Made by a program: the position numbers and the translations under genes. A stretch of DNA of 46,839 nucleotides from Lysobacteraceae bacterium (GTDB lineage Bacteria; Pseudomonadota; Gammaproteobacteria; Xanthomonadales; BQJN01): assembly GCA_021604725.1 (NCBI GenBank), contig BQJN01000027.1:1-46839 (forward strand), in the 5' to 3' direction. This document shows positions 8,116 through 16,490 of the stretch, one piece after another. The notes below the pieces were generated by a model. It was not told the DNA's origin and searched no databases. It saw only the letters and a program-made list of their open reading frames with translations. The stretch's first letter is position 1; the number at the start of each line of letters is the position of its first letter.

Positions 8116-10518
8116 CTAATGTGCTCGAACCGCCTCATTTTCCGGGTCGTCCTTGGCCGCCTTGGATGGTGCTTCCGCCCCCTCCTTCAACGGTACGGGT
8201 TGACTGACCAAGGCCACATCCAGAACTTCATCTATCCAGGTGGCGCAAACGATCTTGAGGTTTTTGCGCACGTTGGCCGGAATATCCTCCAGGTCTTTTC
8301 GGTTTTCCTCTGGAATGACCACCGTGTTGATGCCACCCCGGTGAGCTGCCAATAATTTCTCTTTGAGTCCGCCGATGGGCAATACCCGGCCGCGCAACGT
8401 GATCTCACCAGTCATAGCCACACCTGACTTGACCGGTATGCCGGTCAACGTCGATACCACGGCCGTACACATGCCTACACCGGCACTGGGACCATCTTTT
8501 GGCGTGGCCCCTTCCGGCACGTGAATATGCACGTCTCGGGTCGCCAGGAAATCGGTGTCTATGCCGAGACTTGGGGCACGGTTGCGCACCACCGTCATCG
8601 CCGCATGAATGGACTCCTGCATAACTTCGCCGAGCTGACCGGTCTGCATCAATTTGCCTTTGCCCTTGAGCACGGTGGCCTCAATGCTTAACAGCTCGCC
8701 GCCGACTTCGGTCCAGGCCAGCCCTGTGACCAAACCGACTTCGTCTTTCTCCTCAGCCAGACCATACGAGTGCTGTCTGACACCCAGGAATTTAGCCAGG
8801 TTTCTAGCCGTAACGTGCACCGACTTCTGCTTTTTATTCAGAATCAGTTGCTTGACCACCTTTCGGCAGATCTTTGAGATTTCTCGTTCAAGGTTCCTGA
8901 CACCCGCCTCGCGCGTGTAGTAACGGACGATATCAATTAGCGCCGCATCGGAAATTTTCAGCTCGCCATCGCGTAGCCCAGCTGCCTCAATTTGCTTCGG
9001 CACCAGGTATCGAACGGCGATACTGAGTTTCTCATCCTCGGTGTAACCCGGGATTCGAATCACCTCCATTCGGTCAAGCAACGGACCAGGAATGTTCAGC
9101 GAATTGGCCGTGGCCACAAACATCACCTCGGACAGGTCCAAATCGACCTCAAGGTAATGGTCATTGAATGCGTGATTTTGCTCTGGGTCCAAAACCTCCA
9201 GGAGTGCCGAGGACGGATCGCCGCGAAAATCCATAGACATCTTGTCCAGCTCGTCGAGCATAAACAATGGATTACGACTTTCGGTCTTGCTTAGGTTTTG
9301 TACGATTCGTCCCGGCATGGAGCCAATATAGGTGCGACGGTGGCCGCGAATTTCTGCTTCATCACGAACGCCACCCAAGGACATGCGCGAGAATTTGCGG
9401 TTCGTGGCTCTGGCAATTGACCGTCCCAGCGAGGTCTTGCCAACTCCGGGTGGGCCAACCAGGCACAGGATCGGCCCTTTCAGTTTCTTTACTCGTTGCT
9501 GCACCGCGAGATACTCAAGGATCCTCTCCTTGACCTTCTCCAGTCCGTAGTGATCCTCTTCAAGAACCGCTTCGGCTTTGGCCAGATCACGACGTGTTCG
9601 CGTTCGTTTGCTCCACGGCACACCAACCAGCCAATCGATATAGTTTCGTACAACGGTCGCTTCTGCTGACATCGGTGACATCAGCTTCAGTTTGTTGAGC
9701 TCGCTTTTGGCCTTGATCTCGGCCTCTTCCGGCATTCCGGCATCGGCAATTTTTTGCGTCAGTTCCTCGAGCTCATTGGGCACGTCTTCAAGTTCGCCCA
9801 ACTCTTTCTGAATAGCTTTCATTTGCTCATTCAGATAGTACTCGCGCTGGCTCTTCTCCATCTGGTTCTTGACGCGGCCACGGATCTTTTTCTCGATCTG
9901 CAAAACTTCAATTTCGCCTTCGACCAGGCCGATCAGCGCCTCCAGGCGCTTGCCGACATCGCCGAGCTCCAGCAGACCCTGCTTGTCTTCAACCTTGATC
10001 GAAAGGTGAGCTGCGATGGTGTCCGCCAAACGCCCTGGGTCGTCAACGCTGGACAGCGAGGTGAGCAACTCCGGCGGTACTTTGCGATTGAGCTTGACGA
10101 ACTGTTCGAAAAGCGACATCAACGAGCGAGCCGTCACCTCCAGCTCGCGTGTTTCCAGAGCACTGTCAACCGACAGCGTTTCGACACGACCAATGAAGAA
10201 TCCGTCGTCTTCGATCACCTCGGTCAACTTGGCACGCTCGCTGCCTTCGACCAATACCTTGATGGTGCCGTCGGGGAGCTTCAGCAGCTGCAATACAGTC
10301 GCCACGGTGCCGACCTGATAGAGCTCCTCAATCGAGGGTTCATCGATCTCCGCACCTTTTTGTGCCACCAGCATGATTCGTTTGTCGTCGGCCATTGCAC
10401 GCTCCAATGCACGCATCGAGCGATCTCGACCGACAAACAGAGGAATGACCATATCCGGATACACCACGACATCGCGAAGTGGCAAGACCGGCATGAACTG
10501 TGCGGGTGTTTTACTCAT
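8116..10518 (-). CDS. lon: ATP-dependent protease Lon
   Basis: Lon degrades misfolded and regulatory proteins in the cytoplasm as a hexamer. The 800-residue protein has the N-terminal LON substrate domain (about 8-200), a helical linker, an AAA+ domain with Walker A G-P-P-G-V-G-K-T, and a C-terminal serine-lysine protease domain. Its active site reads D-G-P-S-A-G with catalytic Ser678; the partner Lys lies in G-G-L-K-E-K-L-L-A-A. It is full length compared with the E. coli enzyme. It lies between clpX and hupB, as in E. coli. A heat-shock-like promoter is visible upstream. Confidence 0.97.
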   Translation of the reverse strand: MSKTPAQFMPVLPLRDVVVYPDMVIPLFVGRDRSMRALERAMADDKRIMLVAQKGAEIDEPSIEELYQVGTVATVLQLLKLPDGTIKVLVEGSERAKLTEVIEDDGFFIGRVETLSVDSALETRELEVTARSLMSLFEQFVKLNRKVPPELLTSLSSVDDPGRLADTIAAHLSIKVEDKQGLLELGDVGKRLEALIGLVEGEIEVLQIEKKIRGRVKNQMEKSQREYYLNEQMKAIQKELGELEDVPNELEELTQKIADAGMPEEAEIKAKSELNKLKLMSPMSAEATVVRNYIDWLVGVPWSKRTRTRRDLAKAEAVLEEDHYGLEKVKERILEYLAVQQRVKKLKGPILCLVGPPGVGKTSLGRSIARATNRKFSRMSLGGVRDEAEIRGHRRTYIGSMPGRIVQNLSKTESRNPLFMLDELDKMSMDFRGDPSSALLEVLDPEQNHAFNDHYLEVDLDLSEVMFVATANSLNIPGPLLDRMEVIRIPGYTEDEKLSIAVRYLVPKQIEAAGLRDGELKISDAALIDIVRYYTREAGVRNLEREISKICRKVVKQLILNKKQKSVHVTARNLAKFLGVRQHSYGLAEEKDEVGLVTGLAWTEVGGELLSIEATVLKGKGKLMQTGQLGEVMQESIHAAMTVVRNRAPSLGIDTDFLATRDVHIHVPEGATPKDGPSAGVGMCTAVVSTLTGIPVKSGVAMTGEITLRGRVLPIGGLKEKLLAAHRGGINTVVIPEENRKDLEDIPANVRKNLKIVCATWIDEVLDVALVSQPVPLKEGAEAPSKAAKDDPENEAVRAH

Positions 10519-10623
10519 TATTGAACTGATGACCTCCGGAAACCTCGACTACGAGGCGTCCTGTAAGTGACTAAGCCGACTAGTGCTGCGGCTGGGCGGA
10601 GAAAATTACCGCCGACGGGCCAG

Positions 10624-10651
10624 ATTTAGGGGCGAGTGGCGAGGGTTTCAA
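10624..10651 (-). promoter_or_regulatory. candidate sigma-32 promoter of lon
   Basis: Read on minus: TTGAAA (10651-10646) inside GATTGAAACC, a 13-nt spacer, then CCCCTAAAT (10632-10624), close to the heat-shock consensus CTTGAA ... CCCCAT-T. It would start transcription about 95 nt before the lon ATG. Lon is a known heat-shock gene, which fits. Pattern match only. Confidence 0.5.
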
Positions 10652-10704
10652 TCGCAGGCGTCGATTTAGGCTGGGCCGATCGCCGGTCACACCGGCAACG
10701 GCAT

Positions 10705-11976
10705 CTATTCGGCGGCGCGAGATTTGGCCGAACCCTCATAAATGATGTACGGCTCCGCAGAACCCTCGATCACTGCTTCGTCAATCACCACCTTGCTGAC
10801 ATTTTCCTGAGACGGAATGTCATACATGGAGTTGAGCAGAACCTGCTCGAGAATCGTCCGCAGGCCACGAGCGCCCGTCTTGCGATGCATCGCTTTGCGG
10901 GCAACTGCACGCAAGGCATCCTCTCGGAACTCCAACTCGCAGTCTTCCATGGCATAAAGATGCGCGTATTGCTTGGTAATGGCGTTCTTTGGCTCGGTAA
11001 GAATCTGCACCAGGGCATCTTCATCGAGCTCTTCCAAAGTAGCCAGCACCGGCAGTCGCCCGACGAATTCAGGAATCAAACCGTATTTGACCAGGTCAGC
11101 CGGCTCAACATCGGCCAGAAGCTCTCCGAGTCGGTCTCGCAGTTCTTTGCTGGCGACCTCCGCAGAAAATCCAATACCGGTAGAGTCGGAGCGGTCTTGG
11201 ATCACTTTTTCCAATCCGGCGAAGGCGCCGCCACAAATGAACAGGATGTTGCGTGTATCGACTTGCAAAAATTCCTGCTGTGGGTGCTTTCGACCGCCCT
11301 GAGGTGGCACAGATGCAATTGTGCCCTCAATCAGCTTGAGTAACGCTTGCTGTACACCTTCGCCCGATACGTCTCGGGTAATCGATGGGTTTTCTGCTTT
11401 GCGCGACACTTTGTCAATTTCATCAATGTAGACGATACCGGTCTGTGCCTTGTCTACATCGTAGTCGCATTTTTGCAGCAGCTTTTGAATGATGTTTTCA
11501 ACATCTTCACCGACGTAACCAGCCTCAGTCAGGGTGGTTGCATCAGCGATTGTAAACGGTACATTGAGCATCCGCGCCAAGGTCTCAGCCAGCAACGTCT
11601 TGCCCGAGCCAGTTGGGCCGATCAGCAAAATGTTGCTCTTCGCCAACTCGACTTCGTCATTTTTCTCTTGCGAACGCAGGCGCTTGTAGTGGTTATAAAC
11701 CGCCACAGCCAGCACTCGTTTCGCTCGATCCTGCCCGATAACGTAGTCATCAAGGAAAGCGGAAATCTCACGAGGATTGGGCAGATCGGTTCGTCCGTTG
11801 CCTTCCTTGTCTTCAAGCTCTTCGCGAATGATGTCGTTGCAAAGCTCAACACACTCATCGCAAATGAAGACACTGGGGCCTGCAATCAGCTTGCGAACTT
11901 CATGCTGACTCTTGCCACAAAAGGAACAGTAGAGAATTTTCCCGGATTCGCTCTTTGATTTACTGCTATCGCTCAT
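10705..11976 (-). CDS. clpX: ClpX, ATPase subunit of ClpXP protease
   Basis: ClpX unfolds substrates and feeds them to ClpP. The 423-residue protein has an N-terminal C4 zinc-binding domain (C-S-F-C near residue 15 and C-D-E-C about 20 residues later), Walker A G-P-T-G-S-G-K-T, Walker [10 protein letters not shown], an I-G-F-type ClpP loop (G-I-G-F) and sensor/arginine motifs. The start at 11976 (M-S-D-S-S) is preferred; the in-frame ATG at 12042 adds an atypical 22-residue extension. It follows clpP in the usual order with a gap of about 160 nt. Confidence 0.96.
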   Translation of the reverse strand: MSDSSKSKSESGKILYCSFCGKSQHEVRKLIAGPSVFICDECVELCNDIIREELEDKEGNGRTDLPNPREISAFLDDYVIGQDRAKRVLAVAVYNHYKRLRSQEKNDEVELAKSNILLIGPTGSGKTLLAETLARMLNVPFTIADATTLTEAGYVGEDVENIIQKLLQKCDYDVDKAQTGIVYIDEIDKVSRKAENPSITRDVSGEGVQQALLKLIEGTIASVPPQGGRKHPQQEFLQVDTRNILFICGGAFAGLEKVIQDRSDSTGIGFSAEVASKELRDRLGELLADVEPADLVKYGLIPEFVGRLPVLATLEELDEDALVQILTEPKNAITKQYAHLYAMEDCELEFREDALRAVARKAMHRKTGARGLRTILEQVLLNSMYDIPSQENVSKVVIDEAVIEGSAEPYIIYEGSAKSRAAE

Positions 11977-12138
11977 GGGTTGTTTACTTGTGCTCCAACA
12001 CGCGGAGTAAATGATAATGCGGCGTGATGCTGCATTGTTCAACCACAGTTTACCTCACCAAGTGGGTATCGGCGATGCAAATTACAGTTGTTTGCAAGGC
12101 CGGCACCTCACAGGTAACCGTCCTTGAGGTGACTTGGC

Positions 12139-12741
12139 TTAACCGCGCCGGCTAATAACTTCGTCGATCAGCCCATACTTTCGAGCCGACTCGGCATCCA
12201 TAAAGTGGTCTCGATCGGTATCTTTGCTGATCGTCTCCAGTGCCTGACCGGTATGGACCGAGAGGATATTATTCAACCGCTCCCGCATGCTCAGAATCTC
12301 GCGAGCGTGGATATCAATATCCGAAGCCTGACCCTGGAAGCCACCTAGAGGCTGATGAATCATCACCCGGGAATGCGGCAAACAATAGCGTTTTCCGGAG
12401 GCACCCGCTGACAATAGCAAAGCCCCCATACTGGCGGCCTGGCCGATGCACATGGTGCTGACATCTGGCTTGACGAATTGCATGGTGTCGTAAATCGCCA
12501 TGCCAGCTGTAACCACCCCGCCTGGGCTGTTGATGTACAGATGGATGTCCTTGTCCGGGTTCTCCGACTCCAGGAACAGCATTTGCGCGACAATAACATT
12601 GGCCGAGTAATCATCAACCTGGCCGCAGAGAAATATCACCCGCTCCTTAAGCAAACGGGAGTAGATGTCGTACGACCGCTCGCCACGCGAGGTCTGCTCA
12701 ACCACGACCGGGATCAGGTTCAATGCTTTCTCATTCATCAA
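12139..12741 (-). CDS. clpP: ClpP, proteolytic subunit of ClpXP
   Basis: This 200-residue serine peptidase forms the two-ring chamber of ClpXP/ClpAP. The catalytic triad is visible: Ser104 in G-Q-A-A-S-M-G-A, His129 in V-M-I-H-Q-P and Asp178 in D-R-D. Spacing is identical to the E. coli enzyme. The N-terminal part up to about residue 8 is a short propeptide. It lies between tig and clpX in the conserved tig-clpP-clpX-lon order, and two ATGs are adjacent at the start. Confidence 0.97.
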   Translation of the reverse strand: MMNEKALNLIPVVVEQTSRGERSYDIYSRLLKERVIFLCGQVDDYSANVIVAQMLFLESENPDKDIHLYINSPGGVVTAGMAIYDTMQFVKPDVSTMCIGQAASMGALLLSAGASGKRYCLPHSRVMIHQPLGGFQGQASDIDIHAREILSMRERLNNILSVHTGQALETISKDTDRDHFMDAESARKYGLIDEVISRRG

Positions 12742-12878
12742 CTATTGCCTCTGTTTGTGCCCACAAGTCTGAACTGTGCGGGCCAACGGGTCATTCTTGA
12801 CCGATTGGGTAACCAATCTCAAGCATAGCAGTTGGCGGGTCGCGAAAGTTGGTAATCGCGACTGCGCCTGGCTGCGTC

Positions 12879-14192
12879 TTAGGCCTGGTTCGCGGTGGCC
12901 TCAGCCATTACTTCAGAGAACGACATCGACTTGTCGGTGGTCTTGGCATTCTTGATAATCCACTCAACCACCTGCTCTTCAAGCACTCGTGACTGAACCG
13001 ACGACAGGTACTGTTCATTCTCATAGTAGGCAGCAACGATTTCCCGCGGGTTTTCGTAGGTGGCTGCAATCGAGTTGATCTCGTCTCGGACCCGACCCTG
13101 ATCGGTCTCAATACCATTTTGGCGAGCCAGTTCAACCAGCAAAATACCAGCCGCGACGCGTTCGCGGGCCTTTTCAGCAAACTCTTCAACTGCCGGCTCG
13201 GCAACGTTCTCGGCTCCAGCCTGGCGAGCGTTGTTGATTGCCTGCTGTCGCATTGCTTCGGCTTCGCGGTCAATCATTGATTGCGGCAATTCGATATCGC
13301 CATGGGCGGCGACCAGGCTATCGACCACTTCAATACGTGACCGCGCTGACAGAGCGTTGCGAAGTTCGCGACCAAGGTTCTGCGAAACATCACGCTTTAA
13401 AGCATCAACGCCACCGTCGATACCGAAGCTTTCAGCGAAAGCGTCGTCAACGTTAGGCACGATCGGCTCCTGAACCTTGCTGATCTTGATGGATGTCTTG
13501 CCGGACTTGCCAGCGACATCAGATTCGGGGAAGTCTTCCGGGAACGCCAACTCGACTTCTTTCTCGTCGTCGACGTTGACACCAACCAAAGCGGACTCCA
13601 GCGCCTCGAAAACCACACCAGAACCCAAAATGGTGCCAGATCGATGCTCGCCTTCAGCCGGGATTCGGCCATCGGCTGAGTCCACGGCAAATTCAAACAA
13701 CACCAGGTCACCTTCCTGTGACGCGCGCTCGGTATCACGCCATGAGCGACGCTGCATGCGAAGTGTATTGAGCATGTCTTCGACATCGTCATCGCCCACC
13801 TCAGAGACCACATTGGTCACTTCCAGGCCGGAGACGTCAATCGAATCCAGTTGCGGGTAAACTTCGAAATTGGCAACGAACTGTAGCTTGCCCTCATCCA
13901 CCTCTTCCGGTGCGTCAACCTCAGGCATGCCCGCCAGGCGAATCTCTTCCTTTTCCAAGGCCTCACGAAGACTCTCCTGCATCACCTCGCCGGTAACTTC
14001 GCGCCGAACCTGAGCACCGAAGCGCTGTTCGATCACTCGCGGTGGTACTTTGCCTGGCCGAAAGCCCTTCAGGTGCACTTCCCGACCCAACTCGCGCAGT
14101 CGCGCACTGACCTTGTCGTTGACCGAATCAACTGGAACCTGGACCGTCATGCGACGCGAAAGGGCACCCGTGCTTTCTACCGAAACTTCCAT
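12879..14192 (-). CDS. tig: trigger factor, ribosome-associated chaperone
   Basis: Trigger factor binds nascent chains at the ribosome exit and has prolyl isomerase activity. The 437-residue protein shows the ribosome-binding N-terminal domain with the signature G-F-R-P-G-K-V-P at about residues 44-51, an FKBP-like domain (about 160-245) and the helical C-terminal arms. The start at 14192 (M-E-V-S-V-E) is chosen over 14225, which adds 11 residues with no homology. It is first protein gene after the tRNA cluster. Confidence 0.96.
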   Translation of the reverse strand: MEVSVESTGALSRRMTVQVPVDSVNDKVSARLRELGREVHLKGFRPGKVPPRVIEQRFGAQVRREVTGEVMQESLREALEKEEIRLAGMPEVDAPEEVDEGKLQFVANFEVYPQLDSIDVSGLEVTNVVSEVGDDDVEDMLNTLRMQRRSWRDTERASQEGDLVLFEFAVDSADGRIPAEGEHRSGTILGSGVVFEALESALVGVNVDDEKEVELAFPEDFPESDVAGKSGKTSIKISKVQEPIVPNVDDAFAESFGIDGGVDALKRDVSQNLGRELRNALSARSRIEVVDSLVAAHGDIELPQSMIDREAEAMRQQAINNARQAGAENVAEPAVEEFAEKARERVAAGILLVELARQNGIETDQGRVRDEINSIAATYENPREIVAAYYENEQYLSSVQSRVLEEQVVEWIIKNAKTTDKSMSFSEVMAEATANQA

Positions 14193-14330
14193 CAAACTCT
14201 CCGAGACTAATCCAACGGCCACCATTTGACGACCGACCTAAACTCACCCTGCGAAGCCACATGGCATCGCATTCATATTCAACCACCCACGATCACGATC
14301 GTGGACATGCACCAAAAAAGCGCACCTCAT

Positions 14331-14437
14331 CGCGGTACACGGATGTACCGCCGGCAGCCTTCGCTGCCGTGAGCAACCGATTCACTTGTTATTCGGTTGC
14401 GACTGCGAGTGGCGGCAGGATGCCACATCTCGCAGAT
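14331..14437 (-). repeat. four-hairpin 107-nt element, copy 1
   Basis: Near-identical to copies 2 and 3. Four consecutive stems on plus: GCGGTACA/TGTACCGC (loop CGGA), CGGCAGC/GCTGCCG (loop CTTC), CAACCGA/TCGGTTG and CTGCGAG/CTCGCAG enclosing a smaller stem. It lies about 140 nt before the tig start in the direction of tRNA transcription. Confidence 0.85.
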
Positions 14438-14505
14438 GCACAGCCAACCATCCATCACAGCACCATCACTTCAAACCGCTACGGCACACCAAACAACGCA
14501 CCGTT

Positions 14506-14612
14506 CGCGGTACACGGATGTACCGCCGGCAGCCTTCGCTGCCGTGAGCAACCGGTTCACTTGTTATCCGGTTGCGACTGCGAGTGGCGGCAGGATGCCA
14601 CATCTCGCAGAT
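14506..14612 (-). repeat. four-hairpin 107-nt element, copy 2
   Basis: Same four stems as copy 1. In the third stem the closing pair changed on both sides: CAACCGG (14549-14555) pairs with CCGGTTG (14568-14574), where copies 1 and 3 have CAACCGA with TCGGTTG. The element begins 5 nt after the encoded CCA of tRNA-Leu. Confidence 0.87.
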
Positions 14613-14617
14613 AACCA

Positions 14618-14703
<86 letters not shown>

Positions 14704-14781
14704 TATCATTCGGGGAAACTGCGCGACCGCGCTCTCGGCCAGCCGACGCCGCCTCACCACCGCGACAATGTCGCGTTGCTT

Positions 14782-14888
14782 CGCGGTACACGGATGTACC
14801 GCCGGCAGCTTTCGCTGCCGTGAGCAACCGATTCACTTGTTATTCGGTTGCGACTGCGAGTGGCGGCAGGATGCCACATCTCGCAGAT
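14782..14888 (-). repeat. four-hairpin 107-nt element, copy 3
   Basis: Same stems as copy 1, with one change in the second loop (TTTC for CTTC). It begins 5 nt after the encoded CCA of tRNA-His, the same spacing as copy 2 to tRNA-Leu. Confidence 0.87.
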
Positions 14889-14893
14889 AAATA

Positions 14894-14971
<78 letters not shown>

Positions 14972-15065
14972 ACTGTTCACTTCCGTCGCTGTGCGACCCG
15001 CCCGCTTATAAACGGGACGGCGATTTTACCGCCTTCAAGGCGATACTTCGAGCGAAAAATGTCCC

Positions 15066-15245
15066 AAATGTGCCAATTTGGCCAACCGGGACCCCGGTGC
15101 ACGGATGCACCTGCATTCGAACGGCACGCTCGAATGAGAGGAACCGGTTCACTTCGTTATCCGGTTCCGTGCCGCGCAGCAGCGATAGGAATCCTGTCGC
15201 GCGGCCAAAAACAATGTGCCAATTTGGGCCCGACCGGGACCAAAT
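15066..15245. repeat. diverged four-hairpin element flanked by direct repeats
   Basis: Bases 15096-15206 have the same order of stems as the 107-nt repeats but different sequence: GGTGCA/TGCACC with the same CGGA loop, CATTCGA/TCGAATG, GAACCGG/CCGGTTC with nearly the same loop (TTCACTTCGTTAT), and CGATAGGA/TCCTGTCG. An imperfect direct repeat (AATGTGCCAATTTGG followed by ACCGGGACC) lies on each side, at about 15067-15092 and 15214-15240. The right copy forms an inverted repeat CCAATTTGG/CCAAATTGG ending in the CCA of tRNA-Arg. On minus, a hairpin followed by TTTTT near 15055-15080 may be a terminator. Confidence 0.7.
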
Positions 15246-15322
15246 TGGCGCGCCCGGCAGGACTCGAACCTGCAACCCTCGGCTTAGAAGGCCGATGCTC
15301 TATCCAGTTGAGCTACGGGCGC
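15246..15322 (-). tRNA. tRNA-Arg (TCT)
   Basis: A complete 77-nt cloverleaf: acceptor GCGCCCG/CGGGCGC, discriminator G, encoded CCA, anticodon TCT in CCTTCTAAG. Its first 19 nt are duplicated upstream in a 197-bp tandem repeat. Confidence 0.96.
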
Positions 15323-15705
15323 ACAGCCTCTTGGCAACTTTCTCGTCCAACCCTACCACCCGCGCATTTCATGCGGGGGATAGTCGGTTCTAAGGTTCGG
15401 CCATCGTAGCCTCACCAAGAACCCCAGCCTCAAGCGTCCTGCTTTCGGCGCTCACAGGGCAAAAGCTCCATTAAGTCGCTTCCGCCGAGAACCTGCTCGC
15501 CCAGTTGAGCTACGGGCGCACAGCCTCTTGGCAACTTTCTCGTCCAACCCTACCACCCGCGCATTCATGCGGGGGATAGTCGGTTCTAAGGTTCGGCCAT
15601 CGTAGCCTCACCAAGAACCCCAGCCTCAAGCGTCCTGCTTTCGGCGCTCACAGGGCAAAAGCTCCATTAAGTCGCTTCCGCCGACGACCTGCTCGCCCAG
15701 TTGAG
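15304..15705 (-). repeat. 197-bp tandem duplication copying tRNA-Arg 5' end and upstream region
   Basis: Unit 1 (15304-15500) and unit 2 (15501-15696) differ by a 1-nt deletion and two adjacent-region substitutions; a 9-nt start of a third unit (CCAGTTGAG, 15697-15705) follows. Each unit holds the first 19 nt of tRNA-Arg plus about 178 nt upstream, so the second unit carries an orphan 5' tRNA fragment (15501-15519). The 403 nt from 15323 to 15725 contain no gene. If the tRNA promoter lies here, it is duplicated. Confidence 0.9.
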
Positions 15706-15725
15706 ACCAGCGAACAGGCAAAAAA

Positions 15726-15802
15726 TGGTCGGGGTGGAGGGATTCGAACCCCCGACATCCTGCTCCCAAAGCAGGCGCGCTACCAGACTGCGCTACACCC
15801 CG
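15726..15802 (-). tRNA. tRNA-Pro (TGG)
   Basis: A complete 77-nt cloverleaf: acceptor CGGGGTG/CACCCCG, discriminator A, encoded CCA, anticodon TGG in CTTTGGGAG. It is the first tRNA of the minus-strand cluster. Confidence 0.97.
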
Positions 15803-15907
15803 ATGGTGTCCACTTTTCCGCGCCGCTTGACGCAGCCGACGAATGGTACGGATACATCACTCGTCCGTCAACCGTTTCCCCTCAATTTCAAACACCTAAC
15901 AAAACAA

Positions 15908-15936
15908 TTGATTTCTTGTTTGATCGGCATCATATT
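15908..15936 (+). promoter_or_regulatory. candidate promoter of GbsR-like/cydAB operon
   Basis: TTGATT (15908-15913), a 17-nt spacer and CATATT (15931-15936) form a fair sigma-70 match. The predicted start near 15943 falls within the palindrome at 15935-15960, so a bound repressor would block transcription. Confidence 0.45.
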
Positions 15937-15960
15937 AATTTCAGAAATTTCTGAAATTAA
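15935..15960. promoter_or_regulatory. 26-bp perfect palindrome, probable operator
   Basis: The half-site TTAATTTCAGAAA is followed directly by its exact reverse complement. It ends 8 bp before the ATG of the MarR/GbsR-type regulator and overlaps the candidate -10. MarR-family repressors typically bind such AT-rich dyads near their own promoter, so autoregulation is likely. Confidence 0.7.
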
Positions 15961-15968
15961 GTAAATTG

Positions 15969-16490
15969 ATGATGACACCCTTGATTGAGAAGTTTGTGCT
16001 GCACTTCGGTGAGATGGGCAGTCGATGGGGAATCAACAGAACGGTAGGCCAGATGTATGCCCTGCTGTACGTGAGCCCCGAACCGCTGAATGCGGATGAT
16101 CTGGTCCGTGAGCTGCATATCTCGCGTTCCAACGTCAGCATGGGCTTGAAGGAACTTCAGGGTTGGCGGCTGTTGAAGCGTGCTTCTCGCACTGGCGATC
16201 GTCGCGACTATTTCACGGCGCCTGATGACGTCTGGGAGATATTTAATGTTCTGGCCGAGGAAAGACAGCGACGCGAAATTGACCCAACGCTATCAATGTT
16301 GAGGGAGGCATTGATGGAATCGGTTGGCAGCGATGTTGATCGACACGCACAGTCAAGAATGCGACAGATGCATGACCTGATTGACGAAATCACCACTTGG
16401 TTTGGCGAGATTCGTCAACTCTCGCCCAGCACACTTCGACGCCTGATGAAGATGGGCACCAAAATCAAATCCGTATTGAGGAAACTCTGA
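15969..16490 (+). CDS. GbsR/MarR-family transcriptional regulator
   Basis: This protein of about 173 residues has a winged helix-turn-helix domain: a recognition region S-R-S-N-V-S-M-G-L-K-E-L-Q, then a wing with R-T-G-D-R-R-D-Y-F. The GbsR-type C-terminal helical extension follows. ATGs at 15969 and 15972 are both possible; no clear Shine-Dalgarno is seen because the palindromic operator occupies that place. The stop overlaps the cydA start by one base (TGATG), so it is coupled to cydAB and probably controls it. The signal is unknown; GbsR relatives respond to small ligands such as choline, but nothing here shows which. Confidence 0.8.
   Translation: MMTPLIEKFVLHFGEMGSRWGINRTVGQMYALLYVSPEPLNADDLVRELHISRSNVSMGLKELQGWRLLKRASRTGDRRDYFTAPDDVWEIFNVLAEERQRREIDPTLSMLREALMESVGSDVDRHAQSRMRQMHDLIDEITTWFGEIRQLSPSTLRRLMKMGTKIKSVLRKL

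Larger units (their letters stand above)
14193..14617. other. tig to tRNA-Leu spacer holding two copies of a 107-nt repeat
   Basis: No gene is seen. The spacer holds repeat copies 1 and 2 (listed separately) and, near 14290-14303, a short palindrome ACGATCACGATCGT. Short open frames here translate the repeats and are not credible. Confidence 0.6.

Noticed and set aside
9754-10524. 256-residue plus-strand frame opposite lon
   Set aside because: Shadow of the lon coding sequence; the translation has no known motif.
10636-11958. Two frames over 200 residues opposite clpX
   Set aside because: Shadows of clpX codon bias; clpX itself is complete with all motifs.
15304-15705. Insertion sequence or attachment-site remnant at tRNA-Arg
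   Set aside because: No terminal inverted repeats, integrase or foreign cargo; it is a simple tandem duplication of local sequence.
15701-15964. 87-residue frame across tRNA-Pro
   Set aside because: Antisense translation of a tRNA followed by an intergenic region and operator.
16397-16489. Upstream extension of cydA to 485 residues
   Set aside because: It lies wholly inside the regulator gene; the ATG at 16490 gives the correct family N-terminus with His19.
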